The position numbers were made by a program, and so were the translations under genes. This document shows positions 1 to 12,626 of a stretch of DNA of 39,451 nt, in pieces. How positions within the stretch are numbered: position 1 is the stretch's first letter; each line of letters begins with the position of its first letter. Source of the stretch: Caldilineaceae bacterium (GTDB taxonomy: Bacteria > Chloroflexota > Anaerolineae > Caldilineales > Caldilineaceae); NCBI GenBank assembly GCA_020433455.1, contig JAGRCP010000022.1, forward strand, positions 1 to 39,451, read 5' to 3'. The notes under the pieces were generated by a model. It worked only from the letters and a program-made list of their open reading frames with translations. It made no database searches and was not told the origin of the DNA.

Positions 1-29
1 CGGTGCGGTCCCCCGGTAACGCGACGCCG

Positions 30-52
30 GCCCGACCGTCAAACGGTCGGGC
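30..52. repeat. Perfect GC-rich hairpin, GTCGGG family
   Basis: Two perfect 10-bp arms (GCCCGACCGT and its complement) enclose a 3-nt loop. No T-run follows on either strand, so it is not a convincing terminator. The arm sequence resembles the GTCGGGC...GCCCGAC hairpins near the cas genes (35323, 35397, 38180), so it may belong to the same REP-like family. Confidence 0.5.
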
Positions 53-90
53 TATCAAACACAACGGAGCCTAATGGCGTCTTCGGCGTC

Positions 91-128
91 AAAAGCAAAA
101 GGGGCTGCGAGAAATTCGCAGCCCCTTT
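91..128 (-). terminator. Rho-independent terminator of the UGPase gene
   Basis: Read on the minus strand, a 13-bp stem (arms 116-128 and 98-110, AAGGGGCTGCGA core) with a 5-nt loop is followed by TTTTGCTTTT. It lies 50 nt past the stop codon of the gene ending at 179. Confidence 0.85.
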
Positions 129-178
129 ATGGTAATCCAACCCGTCCAATGGTCAAAGACGATTCGGACTGGTCGACT

Positions 179-1600
179 CTATGTTCCGCTCAGAATAGTC
201 CCGTCTTCGATCCACAGCGGTTCATCGCCGTCATGCTCAATGGTGACGTCACCCCGCACCCGTACGTCCCGGCCGAAGCGCACGTCGCCCGTCACCCGGA
301 GCGCGGTGCAGTCGATGAGGGAAGGCGCGCCGTGGGGAAAGCGCACCCGGGCGTCATCGATGAGCTTGTAATAGCAATCATCCAACCGGACCAGGGGCGG
401 CGCATCCGCGGCCAGAACGAGATTGTAGTCCGGCGTCAACTCGTAGGCGTCGGAGAGCAGAACCAGCAGGTCCGTATTGTTCTTCACCGGCAGGAAGCGG
501 CTGCGGGGCGCCACCAGCGCCTGCGCGCCTTCAAAGACGGCGATCGCCGATCCCATGGCGGTCTCAAGCTGGTAGACGCTGGGAGAATCAGGCTGGGTGG
601 GATCCACCGATTTTTCGTTACGAATCAGGGGCAGGCCCAGCACGCCCTTGCGCTCCCGGATCACGGCCTGGAGCGTGGGCAGGTGAATCCAGAGATTATT
701 GGTGTTGAAGAAGCGGTATCGGTCAATATCCTGGAACGCGTCGATCTCATCAGCCGGGCATTGAGCGATCTCGCGCAGGATGAGCTGACCATCGGGTCGG
801 CGGGCCAGATGGCCGCCCTTGCGATCCGCGGACGTGCGCAGCGCGGTCTCCATGAGGAAGGGCAGCTCATGCTCGACCACGTAGCCGAGAATGGCGGGAT
901 CCAAGGTTGCGCCCAGATTATCCGAGTTGCTCACAAAGGCGTATTCATACCCCGCGTCCAGCAATTCATCCAAAATGCCGCTGGTTGCCATGGCGGCGTA
1001 GATATCGCCGTGGCCGGGCGGGCACCATTCAAGCGTCGGGTCTGCCGGCCACTCCACGACGGTCAAGTCGGCCTTCCAAACTTTGGGCACCTTATGCTGA
1101 AGAAAATCGAAGGGGAGATCCTGCTCGAAATCGGCCTGGGCTAGCAGCGCGGCCACGGACGCTGCGTGGGTATTGAAGCTGTCCATGAGCACCAGAGGAA
1201 CCCGCACGCCGTACTTCTCACGCAGGGCCGAAATCTGATGAGCGATGATGTCGAGGAAGCTCCGGCCCTGCTTCACCCGCAGAAGCGCTTTCGGACCGTT
1301 CATGCCCATGCTGGTGCCCAGCCCGCCGTTGAGCTTGAGCATGATGGCCTTATCCAGTGCAGCTTCTCCTGCGGCCTGGTAGCGCTCGTCCAGATCTTCA
1401 TAGCGCGGCAGGGTCGTCACCGGCAGCGCTTCGTCGCCGGGAATTTCGCCCGTTGCGCCTTCGGCCAACAGGCCATAATAATGCCCAAAGACGTTGATGA
1501 CCAGCTCAGGCAGCCCTTCCCCGCGCATCTTTGCGGCAAACGGCGCAAAATTCGCTTCAGGCAATCCAGTCACCACCGGCATTCGCTCCAAAATCATCAT
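179..1600 (-). CDS. UTP--glucose-1-phosphate uridylyltransferase (UDPGP family)
   Basis: This 473-residue protein is predicted to make UDP-glucose from UTP and glucose-1-phosphate in the cytoplasm, feeding glycan, trehalose and cell-envelope synthesis. It belongs to the eukaryote-like UDPGP family rather than the short bacterial GalU family, judging by length and the signature LNGGLGTSMGMNGPK at residues 90-104, which forms the nucleotide-binding loop. Further family features are the FVSNSDNLGATLD stretch in the middle and a C-terminal left-handed beta-helix-like tail (VTGDVRFGRDVRVRGDV). The start at 1600 is preceded by GAAGGAGATCA, a good ribosome site; a second ATG follows directly. A strong terminator lies downstream, so it probably ends its transcript. 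The paralogous UDP-sugar pyrophosphorylases of the same family are the main alternative for substrate. Confidence 0.9.
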   Translation of the reverse strand: MMILERMPVVTGLPEANFAPFAAKMRGEGLPELVINVFGHYYGLLAEGATGEIPGDEALPVTTLPRYEDLDERYQAAGEAALDKAIMLKLNGGLGTSMGMNGPKALLRVKQGRSFLDIIAHQISALREKYGVRVPLVLMDSFNTHAASVAALLAQADFEQDLPFDFLQHKVPKVWKADLTVVEWPADPTLEWCPPGHGDIYAAMATSGILDELLDAGYEYAFVSNSDNLGATLDPAILGYVVEHELPFLMETALRTSADRKGGHLARRPDGQLILREIAQCPADEIDAFQDIDRYRFFNTNNLWIHLPTLQAVIRERKGVLGLPLIRNEKSVDPTQPDSPSVYQLETAMGSAIAVFEGAQALVAPRSRFLPVKNNTDLLVLLSDAYELTPDYNLVLAADAPPLVRLDDCYYKLIDDARVRFPHGAPSLIDCTALRVTGDVRFGRDVRVRGDVTIEHDGDEPLWIEDGTILSGT

Positions 1601-1619
1601 TGATCTCCTTCAATCATCA

Positions 1620-1715
1620 CGCTTCAATCTTTAATCTTTAATCTTCAATCTTCAACCTTCAATCTTCAATCTCTTAATCTCCCCAATCCCTAATATCCTT
1701 CTCCTTCACCTTCAC
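1620..1715. repeat. Degenerate 7-bp tandem repeats (CTTCAAT type)
   Basis: About a dozen imperfect heptamers (TTCAATC, TTTAATC, TTCAACC) fill the gap between the UGPase and gamma-glutamyltransferase genes and grade into CCTTCAC units. On the opposite strand it reads GATTGAA, the same unit as at 8874 and 25742. Confidence 0.75.
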
Positions 1716-1719
1716 CCTG

Positions 1720-3414
<1,695 letters not shown>

Positions 3415-3570
3415 ACGTTACCTTGTCGCTCGGTCCTGTTGACGTCGAAAAATTACATTTTTATTGTCCGCCAGGATTGGAATATCAGCAAAAACCAAAT
3501 AGAACGCGGGCCGGGTCGGCCAGACAAATTCCCTCGTCTTCATGGCGAAAAACCAGCCCTAACCGCTCCT

Positions 3571-3613
3571 GCAACCCGCGACTTGCAACCTGCGACTTGC
3601 AACCTGCCGCTAA
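3571..3613. repeat. 7-bp repeats (CTTGCAA/CCTGCGA type)
   Basis: Alternating heptamers CTTGCAA and CCTGCGA run through the gap between two divergent genes. The same unit forms a longer tract at 25868-25945. The rest of the 3415-3663 gap shows a weak TGGACG-N17-TAGACT promoter candidate (3629-3657) for the plus-strand gene and nothing else clear. Confidence 0.65.
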
Positions 3614-3663
3614 CCCTGTTTTATCTGGACGAAACGCGGGCGTTACTGTAGACTAACGAACCT

Positions 3664-4428
3664 ATGGGATTTCTCATTCAGTATGTGGCGACCTACGCGC
3701 CGTGGCTCTATGCACTCTGCGGATTGGTCGCTCTCTACCAACTTTATCGCATCGCCCAAGTGCGGGCGGAACGACGCCAGGCCGTCTTCTCCCTGGAGCG
3801 GGAAAAAGCCACGCGGGATCTCTTCCGCATCTTTTATACCGCGCTGCTCCTCCTCCTGATCATGGGCGGCACCTATTTTGTCAGCAACACGCTGGTGGAA
3901 GCAGTAGACCCCATCGTGCTGGAAGCCCGGTCGCCCCAGCCGGCAGCGCCCTTTGTGCCGACGCCCACCAACACGCCCTTACCCGTCACGCCGACGCCGC
4001 CCCCGACCGCGGTCCAGGCTTCTCCCACGCCGGACCTGACGCTGACGCCCGGGGATGCGCCCGAGGAAACGCCAGCGGTCGAACCCACGCCCGCGCCCCC
4101 GCGGCCCATCGCCCAGGCGCCCGCGTGCTCTGACAACCGGGCGCTCTTCCTGCGGCCGGGCAATAACGAAACGGTAAGCGGATTCATCAATGTGGTCGGC
4201 TCGGCCACCCATGAACAGTTTCAATACTACAAGATCGAATATGCCCCGGCGGGAACGGAAAACTACGCCTATATTACCGGCGGCAACAGTCCGGTCACCA
4301 ACGGCGTGCTGGGCTCCATTGACACGACGTCCCTGCCCAATGGCGCCTGGACCCTACGCCTGATCGTCGTCGATCAGACCGGCAACTTTCCGGACCCTTG
4401 TCAGGTAACCATTCTCGTTGAAAATTAA
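3664..4428 (+). CDS. Membrane protein with Thr-Pro linker and C-terminal beta domain
   Basis: The function of this 254-residue protein is not recognised. It has a hydrophobic segment at about 5-27, a charged cytoplasmic stretch with REKATRDLF, and a second membrane helix at about 58-78. A Thr/Pro-rich linker (about 90-150, many PTPTPP units) and a C-terminal domain of roughly 100 residues follow. The tail, with FINVVGSATHEQFQYYKIEYAP-like content near 175-200 and LPNGAWTLRLIVVD near 225-240, looks like an Ig/fibronectin-like beta sandwich outside the cell. Such proteins are common in Chloroflexota surface layers. It is followed 91 nt later by another Thr-Pro-linker protein on the same strand, so the pair may form one envelope operon. 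The ribosome site is poor. Confidence 0.75.
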   Translation: MGFLIQYVATYAPWLYALCGLVALYQLYRIAQVRAERRQAVFSLEREKATRDLFRIFYTALLLLLIMGGTYFVSNTLVEAVDPIVLEARSPQPAAPFVPTPTNTPLPVTPTPPPTAVQASPTPDLTLTPGDAPEETPAVEPTPAPPRPIAQAPACSDNRALFLRPGNNETVSGFINVVGSATHEQFQYYKIEYAPAGTENYAYITGGNSPVTNGVLGSIDTTSLPNGAWTLRLIVVDQTGNFPDPCQVTILVEN

Positions 4429-4445
4429 GCCGTGATACGCGACCC

Positions 4446-4466
4446 GCGGCGCGTGCTTCGCGCCGC
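4446..4466. repeat. GC hairpin between two envelope genes
   Basis: Arms GCGGCGCG and CGCGCCGC enclose TGCTT in the 91-nt gap. There is no T-run, so it would at most pause transcription or stabilise the upstream mRNA end. The flanks carry GTGATAC/TCACGCA words of the heptamer family seen at 24533 and 28272. Confidence 0.4.
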
Positions 4467-4519
4467 AAAGGCTCACGCATCGCCGCCCTGTCTACTTCTG
4501 TCATTTTTGTAACGCACCC

Positions 4520-7500
4520 ATGCCAAACCGCAATCGTACAATTTTCCTTATCACCGCCGTCAGCGGATTACTCATTCTCCTGGGCGCGGGATTTCTCGCC
4601 GGATTGACCACCGGTCAGCGCACCACGTCGCGTCGGTATGAAGCGACCCTGGGCGCGCGCCGGGCCGCGGTGCTCATCCCGACGGCCACGCCGTCGCCCA
4701 CGCTGACGGCCACAGCCACCGCAACGCCATCGCCCACGCCGTCGCCGTCGCCCACCATCACCTTCACGCCCGCCCCCACATTGACGCCGACGCCCACATC
4801 AACGCCCACGCCTCCGCCCGCCTCGGTAGAAGAGTGGCTCTCCCGTTACCAGGCCCAGGCCACCACCGGCCTGGGCGGTCTGACCGCGCTGGAATTCACG
4901 CCCGATCGGGCCCAGGCGCTCCTGCGCCGTATCGCACAGGAACAGAGCCTCATCTGGGCGCCCGTAAGCTATGCCAAACTCAATGATGATCCGTGGGCCG
5001 GGCTGGCCGTCCCCCGCACGCCCGACGGCAAGGCGCTTCCCGTTCTCTTCTGGCAGGAGCCCAACGCGGGCAGCCGCATCCAGAGCCAAGCCCTGCTGGA
5101 CTCCTTTTCGCCGCCCGGCTCTCCCCGCAGCTATGCCGCGCTCAGTCCCGGCATCCTGCAGGCGGCCATGGGCCAGGACGCCCAGGGGCGTTTTTCCGCC
5201 CTGGTGATGGAGCGGGCCGCAACGGGCGAACCGCTGCGCGCCTACCTCCTGGGGCAAGAACGGCCCGCAGGCGCTTTTGCCCTGGTCTGGCAGAGCGAGG
5301 AGGAAGCAGAGTGGACCCTGGAAAGCTCGGGCAGTACGGTCGAACTGCTTGCCGGTGACGCGCCCCTGCCTGACATTTCCATACGCGCGCCCCTGCGCGC
5401 TTCCGGCAACCTGCGCGCCCGCATCAACGCGCCGGCCGCATTCATCGAGCAGGAGCCTTTCGCCCGTCAGTGGGTAGAGGCGCGCTGGACGCCCAGACAG
5501 GATGACAGCGGCCGCATCACCGGCTATGACCTGGCGGAAGCCGAACTGCCCTCTACCCCCCTTACCTCCATGGCGGGCATTCTGGATCAGCTTCAGATCG
5601 GCCAGATCAACGGCGCATCCGGCCTGGCCGTGCGCATCGATCTTTTGCAGCAGGCGTTTGACCTGGGGTTAGGCAATCCGGCCCACTGGCTGGCCTTCTA
5701 TCTGGATGAAGAGGGCGCTCCCGTAACCGATAGCCGCATCACCCCCGCCCTGCGCTTTTTCGACAACGGCGACCGCACCCGCACCTACGACGCGATCTTT
5801 GCCGCGGACGAGGCGGATGGCATCTATCGCCTGACTTCCCTCACCGCGGCGACGAGCTACGACGCTTCGGACCTGATCACGCCGGCTCCGCCCGTGCCGA
5901 CCTTCACGCCCACGGCCACGCCTACCCAGGCAGTAAACCCGGCCGAAGCCGCGCTCATCACCGACACGCTGGCCATCACGGGCAATCTGGGCGGCGGCTT
6001 GAGCGACATTCTGGTGCCTACCAACACGCCGGAAAACACGCCCGTTCCGTCGGCTACAGCCACTTCTACGCCCACACGCACGCCCACGCCCAATGTGACC
6101 AACACATCGACTCCTTCCCACACGCCGACTGCGACCAACACGGCTACGCCCACCAATACGCCCACGGTAACGCCGACGCCCACCGCCACACCTCTGCCCA
6201 TTCCCGACTTGCCGCCGGGAGCCGTGGCGCCCCTCACCGGGCAAATGTACGTCTTTGAACCCGCGCGCCTGCGCGGCGCGCCCGGCGTGGATGCCATGGT
6301 GATCGGTTCGGTGGGGAATGAAGTGCCGGTGGAAATCTTCGGCATCACGGAGGCGGGTGATTGGCTGCTGATTCGGATTCCCTCCCTTAACAACCTGACC
6401 GGCTGGATGTTCCGGGACCTGGTCTTTACCACGGGCGATATGACCCCCGTGCCGAAGCATCGGGCCGATGGTACGCCGGTGGATGAGCCCACCGCCACCC
6501 CCACGCCCGAGCCGGGCACGGCCACGCCCACGCCGACCCCTACGCCGCGCCAGACGCCGGTCATCGGCGGCGCGCCCGCGGCAGATGAGAACGGCGGCGC
6601 ACTGCCCCCCGGCCCCGACGCCGATGAGCAGGTTTTGGTCATGGCCGGGCCGACCGCGCCGGCCGATCCCACGCTCCCCATTCCCGTAACCGACGGCGAA
6701 GGCCGTACCCGCCTGCTGGATGTGGGCGCGGCGTCTATTGAAGCGTGGGGTGGCCTTTTCGGCGGAGACGGGACAGGCTGGGTTCCTGCGCCGGGCGAAC
6801 TGCTGGCGCCGGGCGTACGCGTCTACGCGGTGGCTGCGCCTGCCCCGACCGACGCCAGCCTCCTCCAGGCCGGGCGGGTGCGCATCGTAGCCGGTCCCGA
6901 TGATTTCGTCCGCGCCCAGGCCGCGGGCTCGCCCGAACTGACCGCTGCCGTCGGCGAGGGGCGGGCGCTGGCGCTCCTGGCCAGCCCGGAGGGACCGGGT
7001 GTCTTTCTGCTGGAGCAGGACGGCGGCGTCTCCCAACTGTGGGCGGACGAGACCTCTGCTCGCTGGCTCAGCAACGATGACCGGGCGGGACTGGTGTTGG
7101 AAACGCCCGACATTCCCTACGCGCCCGGTCACTTCATCTGGACGCGGCTGGACAGCAGCGGGCTGCGCATTGCCGCGCAGCCCTTCCACAAGCTACAGGG
7201 CATTGCAGGCGATCCCTTCGGCGGGATATGGTGGATTGAAACGCCCCAGGCCGATATAGATCAATGGCAGTTGTGGCACTATGACGCCACGCGCAACCGC
7301 ATCCGCCTGCGCCTGCAAGCCGACGGCGGGCTGCTGGGCCGAGCCGAAAGGCCAATTACCCCCGTGCTCATTGCGGTCCAGCCTGATTTTGCCCCGGGCG
7401 AAACGGGTGAGATCGCCGGCGTCTCGCTTCTGCTGGACACGATAGACGAAATCACCCAAACGCCCTATCAAGGACTCTACCGCGTGTCTGTGCGCTTTGA

Positions 7501-8067
7501 TGAAACGGGCGCGGGAACCATTTCCGGCCTGGCCCTGCCTCAGCTTGCTGCGGGTCGGTATCGGGGACCGCTGGCCGTCAGCCCGGACCAAACCCAGCTT
7601 GCTTACTTCGACTACAGCGCCGACGTGCCCAGCCTGACCGGCGGGGCAGTGGAGCCGGCCAATACGGTGCGGATCCTCACTCTGTCCGGCCAGGGCGCGG
7701 GCGTCAATCGCAGCCTCTATCAGGCACAAAATGAATTTGAGTTTCTGGGGCCTGCCATCACCTGGCAGGGCAATGATCGCCTGCTGTCGGCCCGCAGCCG
7801 CTTTGATAACAGCGAGCGCCCCCAGGCGGATCAGTTTGCGCTGGCCCGCCTGGTCGTCGCCGACGGCGCGGACGAGGGTTACGTCCTGCCTGAAGGCAAA
7901 CGCGTTTATGACGCAGCCGGCTGCCGGGACGGACGCGCCAGTCTGGCCGTCATCGGTTCCGCCCCGGCCGAAACGCTGGAGCTGGTGGCATGGGGAAGCA
8001 GCGCACCCCGCGCGCTCTACCGGCTGCCGCCCCAACTCGCGCAAGTGCTGGTCTGCTGGTCCCCCTG

Positions 8068-8068
<1 letters not shown>
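4520..8068 (+). CDS. Large exported multidomain protein with SH3b domain and Thr-Pro linkers
   Basis: This 1182-residue protein of unknown function has an N-terminal signal anchor (residues 8-28, IFLITAVSGLLILLGAGFLA) that should place the rest outside the membrane. Thr-Pro linkers at about 53-98, 453-472, 505-560 and 655-690 separate the domains. Residues about 565-642 look like a bacterial SH3 domain: a MYVFEPARLRGAPG start, a VIGSVGNEVPVEIFG core and a WLLIRIP...GWMFRDLV end, a fold that often binds cell-wall or surface polymers. The C-terminal 480 residues have repeated beta-strand stretches with Asp/Gly turns (LAYFDYSAD, ITWQGNDRLLSARS), suggesting a TolB/propeller-like region. The gene overlaps the next by one base (TGATG), implying translational coupling with a membrane partner. 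Catalytic activity cannot be assigned. Confidence 0.8.
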
Positions 8069-8865
<797 letters not shown>

Positions 8866-8873
8866 GGGGGGGT

Positions 8874-8958
8874 AAGATTGAAGATTGAAGATTGAAGATT
8901 GAAGATTGAAGATTGAAGATTGAAGATTGGGAGATTAAGGGATTGGGAGATTGGGGAT
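8874..8958. repeat. Tandem GATTGAA heptamers
   Basis: Seven near-perfect GATTGAA units are followed by degenerate GATTGGGA/GATTAAGG units. The tract lies between a plus-strand gene end and the minus-strand tRNA terminator. Confidence 0.85.
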
Positions 8959-8965
8959 GGCGGCC

Positions 8966-8999
8966 AATTAAAAAATCCCGCCCCATGTAAGGCGGGATT
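8966..8999 (-). terminator. Terminator after tRNA-Asn
   Basis: On the minus strand, the stem AATCCCGCC/GGCGGGATT with an 8-nt loop is followed by TTTTTAATT. It sits 7 nt beyond the tRNA 3' end. Confidence 0.85.
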
Positions 9000-9004
9000 C
9001 TCAG

Positions 9005-9078
<74 letters not shown>

Positions 9079-9143
9079 CTGTCAAATGACCAAGGCATTA
9101 TACGGATGGGCGGTGCGAATGTCAAATTTTGGGGCGCTCATAT

Positions 9144-9605
9144 TCAGGTAAATTTCTCTCCGGATACGTGCCTGACGAGAAACCGATGCCACGGCGGATT
9201 GTCTTCCGTTCGCCAAACAGACTCGATGTGCTGCTTCGCTCTGGACGCAGGCCATCCGAGATGCTCATACGCATACACGGCATAGAAGACCGACACCCGG
9301 TAATTGGCGGCGCAGTGGATCATGACCTTCTTCCCGCGGCAAGCATCCATAGCAGTCACAAAATCTGCATAATCTTGCTCCGTCGGGTCCTGAAAATCTA
9401 CCGGAATATGGAGATAAGCGATTCCCTGCTCCGTAACCATAGACTCTTCATTTTTCACGGCATAGTCGCTGGAGCGCGGCAAAAGATTAATGACGGCCTG
9501 ATACCCTTCTTCACCCAGGGCCAAAAGCTGCGCCTCATTCAAGCGACCGGCCGTGGAAGTTCCTTCATCCACTTTTCTGAAATTATACGCCTGTTCGACC
9601 GTCAT
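9144..9605 (-). CDS. Protein tyrosine phosphatase-like protein
   Basis: This 153-residue protein has the phosphatase P-loop signature CX5R in VMIHCAANYRVSVFY (residues 108-122 or so). It also has a NLLPRSSDYAVKNEE stretch matching the DUF442/dual-specificity-like small phosphatases, where substrates are mostly unknown. I place the start at 9605 because GGGAGG lies at good spacing before that ATG; the open frame extends 30 codons further upstream into the neighbouring gene without a better site. It is the last of four small minus-strand genes with short gaps (22-77 nt). Activity on protein or small phosphoesters cannot be distinguished. Confidence 0.75.
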   Translation of the reverse strand: MTVEQAYNFRKVDEGTSTAGRLNEAQLLALGEEGYQAVINLLPRSSDYAVKNEESMVTEQGIAYLHIPVDFQDPTEQDYADFVTAMDACRGKKVMIHCAANYRVSVFYAVYAYEHLGWPASRAKQHIESVWRTEDNPPWHRFLVRHVSGEKFT

Positions 9606-9627
9606 GCTTTTCCCTCCCTGGGCAAGA

Positions 9628-10245
9628 TCATACTCTTTCCGCGCACGCAATGACGGCCGGGGTAGGCTGGGCGACACGGTTGAAAAACTCGGCACGCCGC
9701 ATTTCCAGCAGACGCCAACCCGAGGCGAGCGAAAAGCGCGTTTCGATTTCCTCTTCGGTCACGGCCCTGGGAACATTGTCTATGGGGAACTCGACGGCGA
9801 ACTCGTGCAAGTAGTAACGCCCTCCCGGCGCAATCGCCCGGGCGAGATCGGCAATAAAGAGGTCCGTCGCTGCGGGATCGAGCAGATGCAGGAATCCGGA
9901 ATCGACCGCCGCGCCCAATGGAATTCCCAGGGCAGACGGCCGCGTGGCGTCGCCGGTTACAAAACGCAGCCGTGCGGCGCTCTCAGCCGGCAATCGGGAA
10001 ATCTTGGCCCGGGCCTGCTCCACCGCGGCCGCGACGAACTCCAGCCCAATGACCTCATGCCCCAGGTTGGCAAGGTAGATTGCCAGATCCCCGGTAGCCG
10101 AACCCAGGTCCAGGACGGGATCGGCCGGCGGATACGCTGCAAGCAGGCGCGCCATGTCGGGCTGGGCGTCGCCGATTTCCCAGGGGGCCACATCCGCATA
10201 GACGCGGGTAAAGAAAGCGTGGGGATCAGCGCCAAATCGACTCAA
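9628..10245 (-). CDS. Class I SAM-dependent methyltransferase
   Basis: The 205-residue protein has the Rossmann-type SAM-binding motif I VLDLGSATGDLAIYLA near residues 44-59, the motif II acidic residue in VIGLEFVAAA, and a motif around RFVTGDATRPS. Its length and pattern resemble the thiopurine/TehB-type small methyltransferases, but the substrate is unknown. The start is TTG at 10245, chosen because AAGGAGG lies 5 nt upstream and no in-frame ATG fits. It is preceded closely by the DUF1330-like gene and followed by the phosphatase-like gene on the same strand. Confidence 0.82.
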   Translation of the reverse strand: MSRFGADPHAFFTRVYADVAPWEIGDAQPDMARLLAAYPPADPVLDLGSATGDLAIYLANLGHEVIGLEFVAAAVEQARAKISRLPAESAARLRFVTGDATRPSALGIPLGAAVDSGFLHLLDPAATDLFIADLARAIAPGGRYYLHEFAVEFPIDNVPRAVTEEEIETRFSLASGWRLLEMRRAEFFNRVAQPTPAVIACAERV

Positions 10246-10279
10246 ATGAGCCTCCTTGCAGAAAATAAGGCTTCAATTC

Positions 10280-10711
10280 TCATTCTGTTGCCGCTTGCGC
10301 CGCGACAAGGGGCAGAAGCCGCGAATCTTCCAACGCCGCTGTGCGGTGGCCCAAGCCGACCAGGTACGCCTGATTGGATGAAAAGGCCATAAAGTCAGCG
10401 AGAGAATTTTGCCGGATAAGCATGACAAAATCCCACTGTTCTGCCTGCGGACCAATCAGATAGGAACCGCCTTTGCCCAAAAACAGAATCTCTCCGCCGC
10501 TTTCCTTTAGAAACGGTTCTGTATGATCCATATATTTCTGAAAAGCTTCCGCCCCGGAAATTGGGGCGGGCGGGGCAAGTTCAGGGGTAGGCGAATAGTC
10601 GGCAACCGCGCGGAAGCGCAACAAATTCAGCATGACCACGGGGCCGGCAATATTGCGGGAGAATAACGCCGCTCCGGCCTCCTGTGAAACTTCTAAGTAA
10701 CGCTCCATCAT
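10280..10711 (-). CDS. DUF1330-like small protein
   Basis: This 143-residue protein looks like a dimeric alpha/beta-barrel member of the DUF1330 type: VVMLNLLRFRAVADY near residues 23-37, the EAFQKYMDHTEPFLKESGGEIL stretch (split across 55-80), and WDFVMLIRQNSLADF near 98-112. These folds often bind small aromatic or lipid-like molecules, but no function is established. I use the tandem ATGs at 10711/10708, which follow AGAGGAAACAG, instead of the 25-codon upstream extension. It sits in a four-gene minus-strand run. Confidence 0.7.
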   Translation of the reverse strand: MMERYLEVSQEAGAALFSRNIAGPVVMLNLLRFRAVADYSPTPELAPPAPISGAEAFQKYMDHTEPFLKESGGEILFLGKGGSYLIGPQAEQWDFVMLIRQNSLADFMAFSSNQAYLVGLGHRTAALEDSRLLPLVAAQAATE

Positions 10712-10788
10712 CTGTTTCCTCTTGTTTCTGATTATTTCCGATTCGCTGGAAACACCGGACGGGAATCCAGCGCTCCCGAACGGCATCT

Positions 10789-11217
10789 TCAGGCGCTATC
10801 GGCGGGATACAGGCGCTGTACCGCGGCTACGGATTCAGTCACCAGGCGCTCCAGAACCTGGGTATCGACATCTGCCAGTCGCCGGACGTACAGACAGGAC
10901 TTGCCCATCTTGTGCTTGCCCAGCGCATCCAGGAGCGCAGGCTGGTCCTTGCTCTCGGCCATGAGGTAGATGCTGATATCGCCTTTGCGCGACGCGAACC
11001 CGGTGAGGCACATATCGCCTTCCCGCCCGCTGGCATACTTATAGTGATAGCTGCCGAAACCAATGATGCTGGGTCCCCACATGACCGGCGGTTCGCCCGT
11101 CGCGTCGGACATGAGCTCCACCAGGACTCGGCAATCCCTCCGCCGCGCGTCATTGGGAATCGCGGCAATGTACTCTTCAACGCTCGCATCGGTTGGTTTG
11201 GTCTTGTTTTCCGCCAT
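10789..11217 (-). CDS. DUF1801 domain protein
   Basis: This 142-residue protein matches the DUF1801 pattern: SVEEYIAAIPNDARRRDC at the N-terminus, PPVMWGPSIIGFGSYHYKYASG in the middle (residues 43-64), and LGKHKMGKSCLYVRRLADVD near the C-terminus. The family is small, cytoplasmic and of unknown biochemical role. The start at 11217 is chosen for the GGGGAGACG site before it; an ATG ten codons upstream lacks one. The gene begins 31 nt downstream of the rpoD terminator hairpin, so it is likely transcribed separately. Confidence 0.78.
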   Translation of the reverse strand: MAENKTKPTDASVEEYIAAIPNDARRRDCRVLVELMSDATGEPPVMWGPSIIGFGSYHYKYASGREGDMCLTGFASRKGDISIYLMAESKDQPALLDALGKHKMGKSCLYVRRLADVDTQVLERLVTESVAAVQRLYPADSA

Positions 11218-11248
11218 GTGATCGTCTCCCCAATACTGATTTCCCATG

Positions 11249-11280
11249 TAAAAAGCCGGGCTTCTGACCGAAACCCGGCT
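11249..11280 (-). terminator. Terminator of the dnaG-rpoD operon
   Basis: On the minus strand, AGCCGGG and CCCGGCT arms with a loop of about 13 nt are followed by a TTTTTA run. It lies 28 nt past the rpoD stop codon. Confidence 0.8.
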
Positions 11281-11308
11281 CGCAATGAATCATCGCCTTA
11301 CGACCCTG

Positions 11309-12610
11309 TTACCCCAGATAATCTCGCAACTTCCGGCTGCGCAGAGGGTGGCGCAGCTTGCGCAGGGCCTTAGCCTCGATCTGACGCACCCGCTCCCGGG
11401 TAACATTGAACTCCTTCCCCACATCTTCCAAAGTGCGGGTTGCGCCGTCCTCCAGGCCGAAGCGCATGATGAGCACCTGCCGCTCCCGCTCGCTGAGCGC
11501 ATCCAGCACCTCTTCCATCTGTTCCTTGAGCAGGCGGCGACTGGCCGCGTCCACAGGGCCGGGCAGGCTGTCATCTTCGATAAAGTCGCCCAGATAGCTG
11601 CTCTCCTCATTGCCCACGGGCGTGTCCAGGCTTAGGGGTTCCCGGCTCAGGCGCTGGTTACGGCGCACCTTGGCTGATGCCCGCTCCAGCTTACGCGCCA
11701 AGTCCGGGTCCAAAGGCAAATCAGCCTTCATCGCGGCGCGAATGGCGCGGACATCTTCCGGCTCCAGCATATCCAGTTCCAGGGCCAACTCTTCCGCGGT
11801 CGGTTCCCGCCCCAGAGACTGCTGCAGCTCGCGCTGAGTGCGGCGCTGGCGGTTGATGGTCTCGTGCATGTGCACGGGGATGCGGATGGTGCGGGCCTGA
11901 TCCGCGATGGCCCGGCTGATGGATTGGCGAATCCACCATGTGGCGTAGGTGCTGAACTTGTATCCCAGGGTGTGATCGAACTTGTCTACCGCGCGCAACA
12001 GCCCCAGGGTGCCCTCCTGGATAAGGTCCAGGAAGCTCAAGCCCCGGCCGATATAGCGCTTAGCCACGCTCACTACCAGGCGCAGATTGCTCTGGGCCAG
12101 AACATCGTGGGCATTCTTGCCCCGCACCACCAGGAGGCGCAGCTCGTCCTCCTCCTCGGGGTCCAGAGCCTCGTCCGCTTCGGCCGCGGCGTCCAGCCTG
12201 GCCTGGGCGGCAAACCCTTCATGAATTTTCTGGGCTAATTCCACCTCCTGCTCGGCATTGAGCAGGGGATGCCGGCCGATGTCGCGCAGGAAAAGGCGCA
12301 CCGGGTCCAGGCTCTCACCCAGGCCGGGCACATCGGCGACCAGCTTTTCGATGGGGACGCTCCGCTCCTGCTCGACTTCTTCTTCCAGCTTTTCATCCCG
12401 GGCAATGCGCGGAATGGGTGTGGCGTCGTCGTCTTCCGCTTCCTGAGTCTCCTCAGGCACGTCGTCGAAGAGGTCTTCATTCTCCTCCGCCTTTTCGCCC
12501 AGATGGATATATTCATCCAACTCGCTGGCGCTGCCGGAAGCGCTGCGGGGAAGGGGAGCGATATTTTTTTCGTCTGCCGAATCGGCTGTTGTACGGCGGC
12601 GTCTTGCCAT
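11309..12610 (-). CDS. rpoD: Primary RNA polymerase sigma factor (RpoD/SigA)
   Basis: This 433-residue sigma-70 factor should direct RNA polymerase to housekeeping promoters. An acidic N-terminal extension (residues 30-95) precedes region 1.2 (102-135, [21 protein letters not shown]) and region 2 (170-240), with the core-binding and -10 recognition segments [18 protein letters not shown] and [16 protein letters not shown]. Region 3 spans about 245-325 and region 4 about 365-425, where [20 protein letters not shown] is the -35 helix-turn-helix. The presence of 1.2, 2.4 and 4.2 in full argues for the primary, not an alternative, factor. It follows dnaG by 16 nt, an arrangement like the macromolecular-synthesis operon, and ends at a strong terminator. 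Confidence 0.95.
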   Translation of the reverse strand: MARRRRTTADSADEKNIAPLPRSASGSASELDEYIHLGEKAEENEDLFDDVPEETQEAEDDDATPIPRIARDEKLEEEVEQERSVPIEKLVADVPGLGESLDPVRLFLRDIGRHPLLNAEQEVELAQKIHEGFAAQARLDAAAEADEALDPEEEDELRLLVVRGKNAHDVLAQSNLRLVVSVAKRYIGRGLSFLDLIQEGTLGLLRAVDKFDHTLGYKFSTYATWWIRQSISRAIADQARTIRIPVHMHETINRQRRTQRELQQSLGREPTAEELALELDMLEPEDVRAIRAAMKADLPLDPDLARKLERASAKVRRNQRLSREPLSLDTPVGNEESSYLGDFIEDDSLPGPVDAASRRLLKEQMEEVLDALSERERQVLIMRFGLEDGATRTLEDVGKEFNVTRERVRQIEAKALRKLRHPLRSRKLRDYLG

Positions 12611-12626
12611 TGCATTCCTTTTTTAG